From Uloborus plumipes (lineage: Eukaryota; Arthropoda; Arachnida; Araneae; Uloboridae): DNA of 64,000 bases. Every line of letters starts with the position of its first letter. Positions within the stretch are counted from its first letter, which is position 1. This document shows, piece after piece, positions 60,690-64,000 of this stretch. The translations under genes were made by a program, and so were the position numbers. The stretch is taken from NCBI GenBank assembly GCA_038373865.1, contig JAXGGA010001612.1:62001-126000 (forward strand), given 5' to 3'. The notes beneath the pieces are model-generated. The model saw only the letters and a program-made list of their open reading frames with translations, had not been told where the DNA came from and did no database searches.

Positions 60690-63337
60690 CAGGGCTGCGG
60701 AGTCGGAGTTGAAGAGTCGGAGTCGGACTGATTTTGGACCAAAGGAGTCAGAGTCGCTGAAAAACACGTCGACTCTGACTCCGACTACCTCCGATTTGGA
60801 TGAAATTTTATGGAGGTGAAAACATATCTTTGAAAATAACAGATACAAATTTTCAGCGTCTGATATCCAAATCCTAAGCATCTAGGATCCCTAAAAAGAA
60901 CTTCAAAATGGCGGGTCTGCTTTGTGAAACGAATTGCTATGTTTGGGCTTATGCAAGTGAATAAAAAATATTTGCAGCAAAAATTCAATGTATTTAAATA
61001 TAATCTGGCCATTTAACACGAAAAGGATTAGTTTTGTACAGAGTCAAATAACAAGAGTGGCACTTGTCTTTTGCTCTGGAGAAAATGGACTTTTTGGGAG
61101 GTCACAGTGACCTCCGAGAATTGAGGTAAATGTGGTGAAATTACCTGTGAGAATTCTTGAGAAAACTGAACTTTTTGAGAGGTCACAATGACCTCCTATG
61201 ACCTCCAACTGGGATACCCCAGCTTGCTACCCCACCCCTAAAGTGAGTCCTGGCTACGACCATGAATAAAAATGAAACTTTTAAAAATGAACTTAATATT
61301 TCAACCTTTGTGAAGGGTTTTTCCCTCTTCACATTTGTGTAAAATAAAATAAATAACAAAACAAGAAGTTCTGTCAAGAACTAAACGAGCCTACTTTCCC
61401 GTACATCGACATCGGCATTCTCGCATCTGATCATTATTCTCTTGATTATCTGAGACTTAAAATTATGTCAAACATACCTTTTTAGCACTTAGAGCTGATT
61501 TCGAAAAGCAAAATATACCCCTTTCATCAGATGAAATCGACACGTAAAAAGTAATTAACGAATAAATAAAGTTTTGTCGCACCTTTTAAAGAGTGTAACT
61601 GTTACAGTTCCTCCGTAGAAAAAATCCTCCATCGTTTTCAAAAAAAAAATAAATAAATAAATAAAAGTACAAAGAGCATCAAAACACATTTTATCAAAGA
61701 AAGAAAAAAAGAAAAAAAAAACTCGTCCGTTAATAAAATGTCTCGAATTTCACTTTTAATCTGTTGCCAGTTGTTAAATATAAATAAAGAATAAAATGTT
61801 CTCGTGAATGAAAAATTTTTGTTACAAAAAAAACATCGTCTGCCAAGAAAAAAAAAATAATAATAATAATAATAATAAATAAAATAAAACAAATGAATAA
61901 ATAAACAAAAAATCGTCTGCACAGTCAGTAATTTTTTTTTCTGAGCCTGCATTTCCGCCATGTTTGCAGAGTCGGAGTCGGAATCAGAGTCCTCACAGAA
62001 GATTACTCAGAAAAGTACGTTACAAACATTATTTATCAAAACCATTTTCTTACAAAGTTAGTTTGAAGGAAATCCGACTTTAAGTTCAGCATCAACATTC
62101 AACTTAAATTCCCCGTAGACGCTAATGTTAGTTTTTTTTTCTGAACGGTTCAATATTGAACGAAAAAAGGGTTCAAATTAAAAAGCGAAATATGGGAATG
62201 TATGGGAAAGCCTCTCCGAGATCTTTCAAACAAAAAAAGTTTATTCCATTCGGACGGTTCACTCAAAAGTTATTAGGTGGGGAAAGGTTGCTTGAGCGGT
62301 TCAATGTTGAACGAAAAATTGTTCAAATCGAAAATGTAGATACGGGAATGAAATATCCTTGAAAAGATCTTTTGAACAAAAAAAAGTTTGTTCAAATCGG
62401 ATTGTTCACTCAAAAGTTAGCATCGCGGGACCGGTTGTTTGAACGGTTCAAAGTTGAACCAAAGATTGTCCAAATCGAAAAATCAAATATGGGAATGAGC
62501 TGCACTCGCTGAGATCTTTCGAACAAAAAAAAATTTACTCCATTTGGACGGTTCACTCAAAAGTTACTAGGTGGAGAAAGGTTGCTTAAACGGTTCAATG
62601 TTGAACCAAAAGTGTTCAAATTGAAAATTTAAATACGGTAATAAAGTATCTTTGCCGAGATGCTTCAAACAAAAAAAAGTTTGTTTAAATTGGACTGTTC
62701 ATTCAAAAGTTATTAGGGGTGACAGCTTGATTGAGCGGTTCAATGTTGAACGAAAAATTGTTCAAATCGGAAATGTAAATACGGGAATGAAGTACCCTTG
62801 AAAAGTTCTTTCCAACAAAAAAAAGTTTGTTCAAATCGGACTGTTCATTAAAAAGTTAGTATCGCGGGACCGGTTTTTTGAACGGCTCAAAGTTGAACCA
62901 AAAATTGTTCAAATCAAAAAATCAAATATGGGAATGAGCTGTACTCGCCGAGATCTTTCCAACAAAAAAAAGTTTGTCCAAATCGGAATGTTCATTCAAA
63001 AGTTATTAGGGGGGGACAGACAGACCGACCGACAGACCGACCGACGCACAAATTCCCCATCTCAATACCCTACTTTCAAATTTTTAATTTTTCGATATTC
63101 ATTTTATCTTTTTATTTTTTTAACTTGGCGATATTTTTTGGACTTGGCGATATTTTTTTTAACTTGGCGATATTTTTTTGGACTTGGCGATATTTTTTAG
63201 ATGCATTAAGCTACTTTTAATACTTTTTTCGTCTTTCTTTTATTTTTAACGGGAAAGTAGGCTAAAAAAGCAGGAGTCGGAGTCGGAAGTTTTAAAATCC
63301 CGGAGTCAACCATTTTTCCTCCGACTCCGCAGCCCTG
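60690..63337 (+). mobile_element. hAT-like element, GGAGTCGGAG ends, duplication GTACCAAG
   Basis: 2648 bp; ends CAGGGCTGCGGAGTCGGAG and CTCCGACTCCGCAGCCCTG. Perfect 8-bp duplication GTACCAAG (60682-60689, 63338-63345). Subterminal GAGTCGGAGTCGG repeats at both ends. The interior holds what may be a second insertion between ACTTTCCCGT (61391) and ACGGGAAAGT (63249), and the 147-bp tandem array. No transposase recognised. Confidence 0.87.
62147..63010 (+). repeat. Tandem array, about 147-bp unit, six copies
   Basis: GGTTCAA-GTTGAAC recurs at 62147, 62298, 62445, 62592, 62737 and 62884 (steps 151, 147, 147, 145, 147). Each unit has ATTGTTCAAATCGAAAA, a GGGAATGA core, AACAAAAAAAAGTTTGTTC and CACTCAAAAGTTA. 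Two types partly alternate (GTTATTAGG versus ATCGCGGGACCGG endings). It ends in a CAGACCGAC microsatellite. Confidence 0.85.
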
Positions 63338-64000
63338 GTACCAAGTGCGGTCGCTCGCTGGTGTTCTAACGTCACATTAGCTACCAGTTTTTTTTTTTTT
63401 GGCTCTCTTTGCTCAATAAGAGGATTTTTTCCTCCAGCTCATTTAATTCATATTCCATGCTGACAAGTGCCAAAAAGCACAAAACTGCAGTCCATGAATG
63501 GAAAAAATCGAGTTGTTGGTGTATTGCGTGTTTACTTTACCTAATTCAACACTTTGTTCTGGAGGGCTCTTAGACTGCATTTCTTCCTCAAGTCTGATGA
63601 TTTGGTGCATTTCTTTTTTTTTTTTTTTTTAATACTTATTAATAAGCCGGTTATTGTTCAAGTCAATAGTATGTTTATTTATTTACTAGATGCGTTGCCC
63701 GGCTTCGCACGGTCTACTTTTAGAATAAAACTTTTGTCAAGCGACGCCTGTCTAAAAATCCCGATTAGATTATCAAAGTGTCGATATTTTGCCGGCATCC
63801 AGAACGAAAAATCTGTTATGGACCCCATACTACTTCCTTTTACATGGAAATTTCTTAGTAGATGCAGTAAGTGTTAAAATAATGCTTAGAGTGAGCAAGA
63901 TAATCCCCACTATTTTTTTGAAAGTTAAAAGGCACGTTTGTTGTCAAATATCAAATTGCTACATTATGTCATAATTAAATATTAAAGTCTAAAATCTTTG

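Larger units (their letters stand above)
57009..64000. other. COPS4 intron 8 (partial, at least 7 kb)
   Basis: Holds the TA-flanked MITE, foldback copy 2 inside an older hAT-like sequence, and hAT-like 60690-63337. Near 63688-63720, ACTAGATGCGTTGCCCGGCT is the start of another arthropod-type repeat running off the window. No COPS4 exon found. Confidence 0.65.

Overview
This is an AT-rich animal nuclear DNA window. Two ordinary conserved genes are split into short exons and spread across large introns that are packed with transposons. The chemistry of the genes and the abundance of hAT, Tc1/mariner, TTAA-type and jockey-like elements fit an arthropod. Intron sizes and repeat style make me lean towards a chelicerate (for example a spider), but this is an impression and not a proof.

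Layout. The minus strand from about 31.35 kb to beyond the left edge carries LIN54, the DNA-binding subunit of the MuvB/DREAM cell-cycle complex. Nine coding exons are visible (31331-31349, 24419-25464, 22987-23217, 17179-17383, 14542-14678, 13217-13390, 5573-5766, 3674-3748, 1476-1621), ending inside the first half of the cysteine-rich CXC region. The plus strand from 32098 to beyond the right edge carries COPS4, COP9 signalosome subunit 4. Eight coding exons are visible (32098-32168, 36774-36853, 42252-42403, 46946-47049, 52480-52633, 52720-52870, 55547-55631, 56923-57008). All splice phases join correctly in both genes. The genes are divergent and their start codons are only about 0.75 kb apart, so 31350-32097 is likely a shared bidirectional promoter. 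From memory, LIN54 and COPS4 are also head-to-head neighbours in human, so this looks like an ancient preserved gene pair. The LIN54 side of the promoter holds a textbook-spaced CDE/CHR-like site next to a YY1-like site. CHR is the element that LIN54 itself binds.

The introns hold at least ten hAT-type insertions with recognisable 8-bp target duplications, including one with a decayed transposase. They also hold an apparently intact Tc1/mariner element of the DD36E type with perfect terminal repeats, TTAA-flanked MITEs, a 5'-truncated jockey-like LINE, a nested pair of tRNA-derived SINEs, two very long foldback elements, and three large hairpins. A three-copy family of elements carries an expandable 32-bp minisatellite. 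Several insertions lie within tens of bases of LIN54 or COPS4 splice sites.

I see no operon, CRISPR array or other prokaryotic system. The most interesting items are the conserved divergent pair with its possible LIN54 autoregulatory site, the intact DD36E transposon, and the minisatellite-bearing element family.
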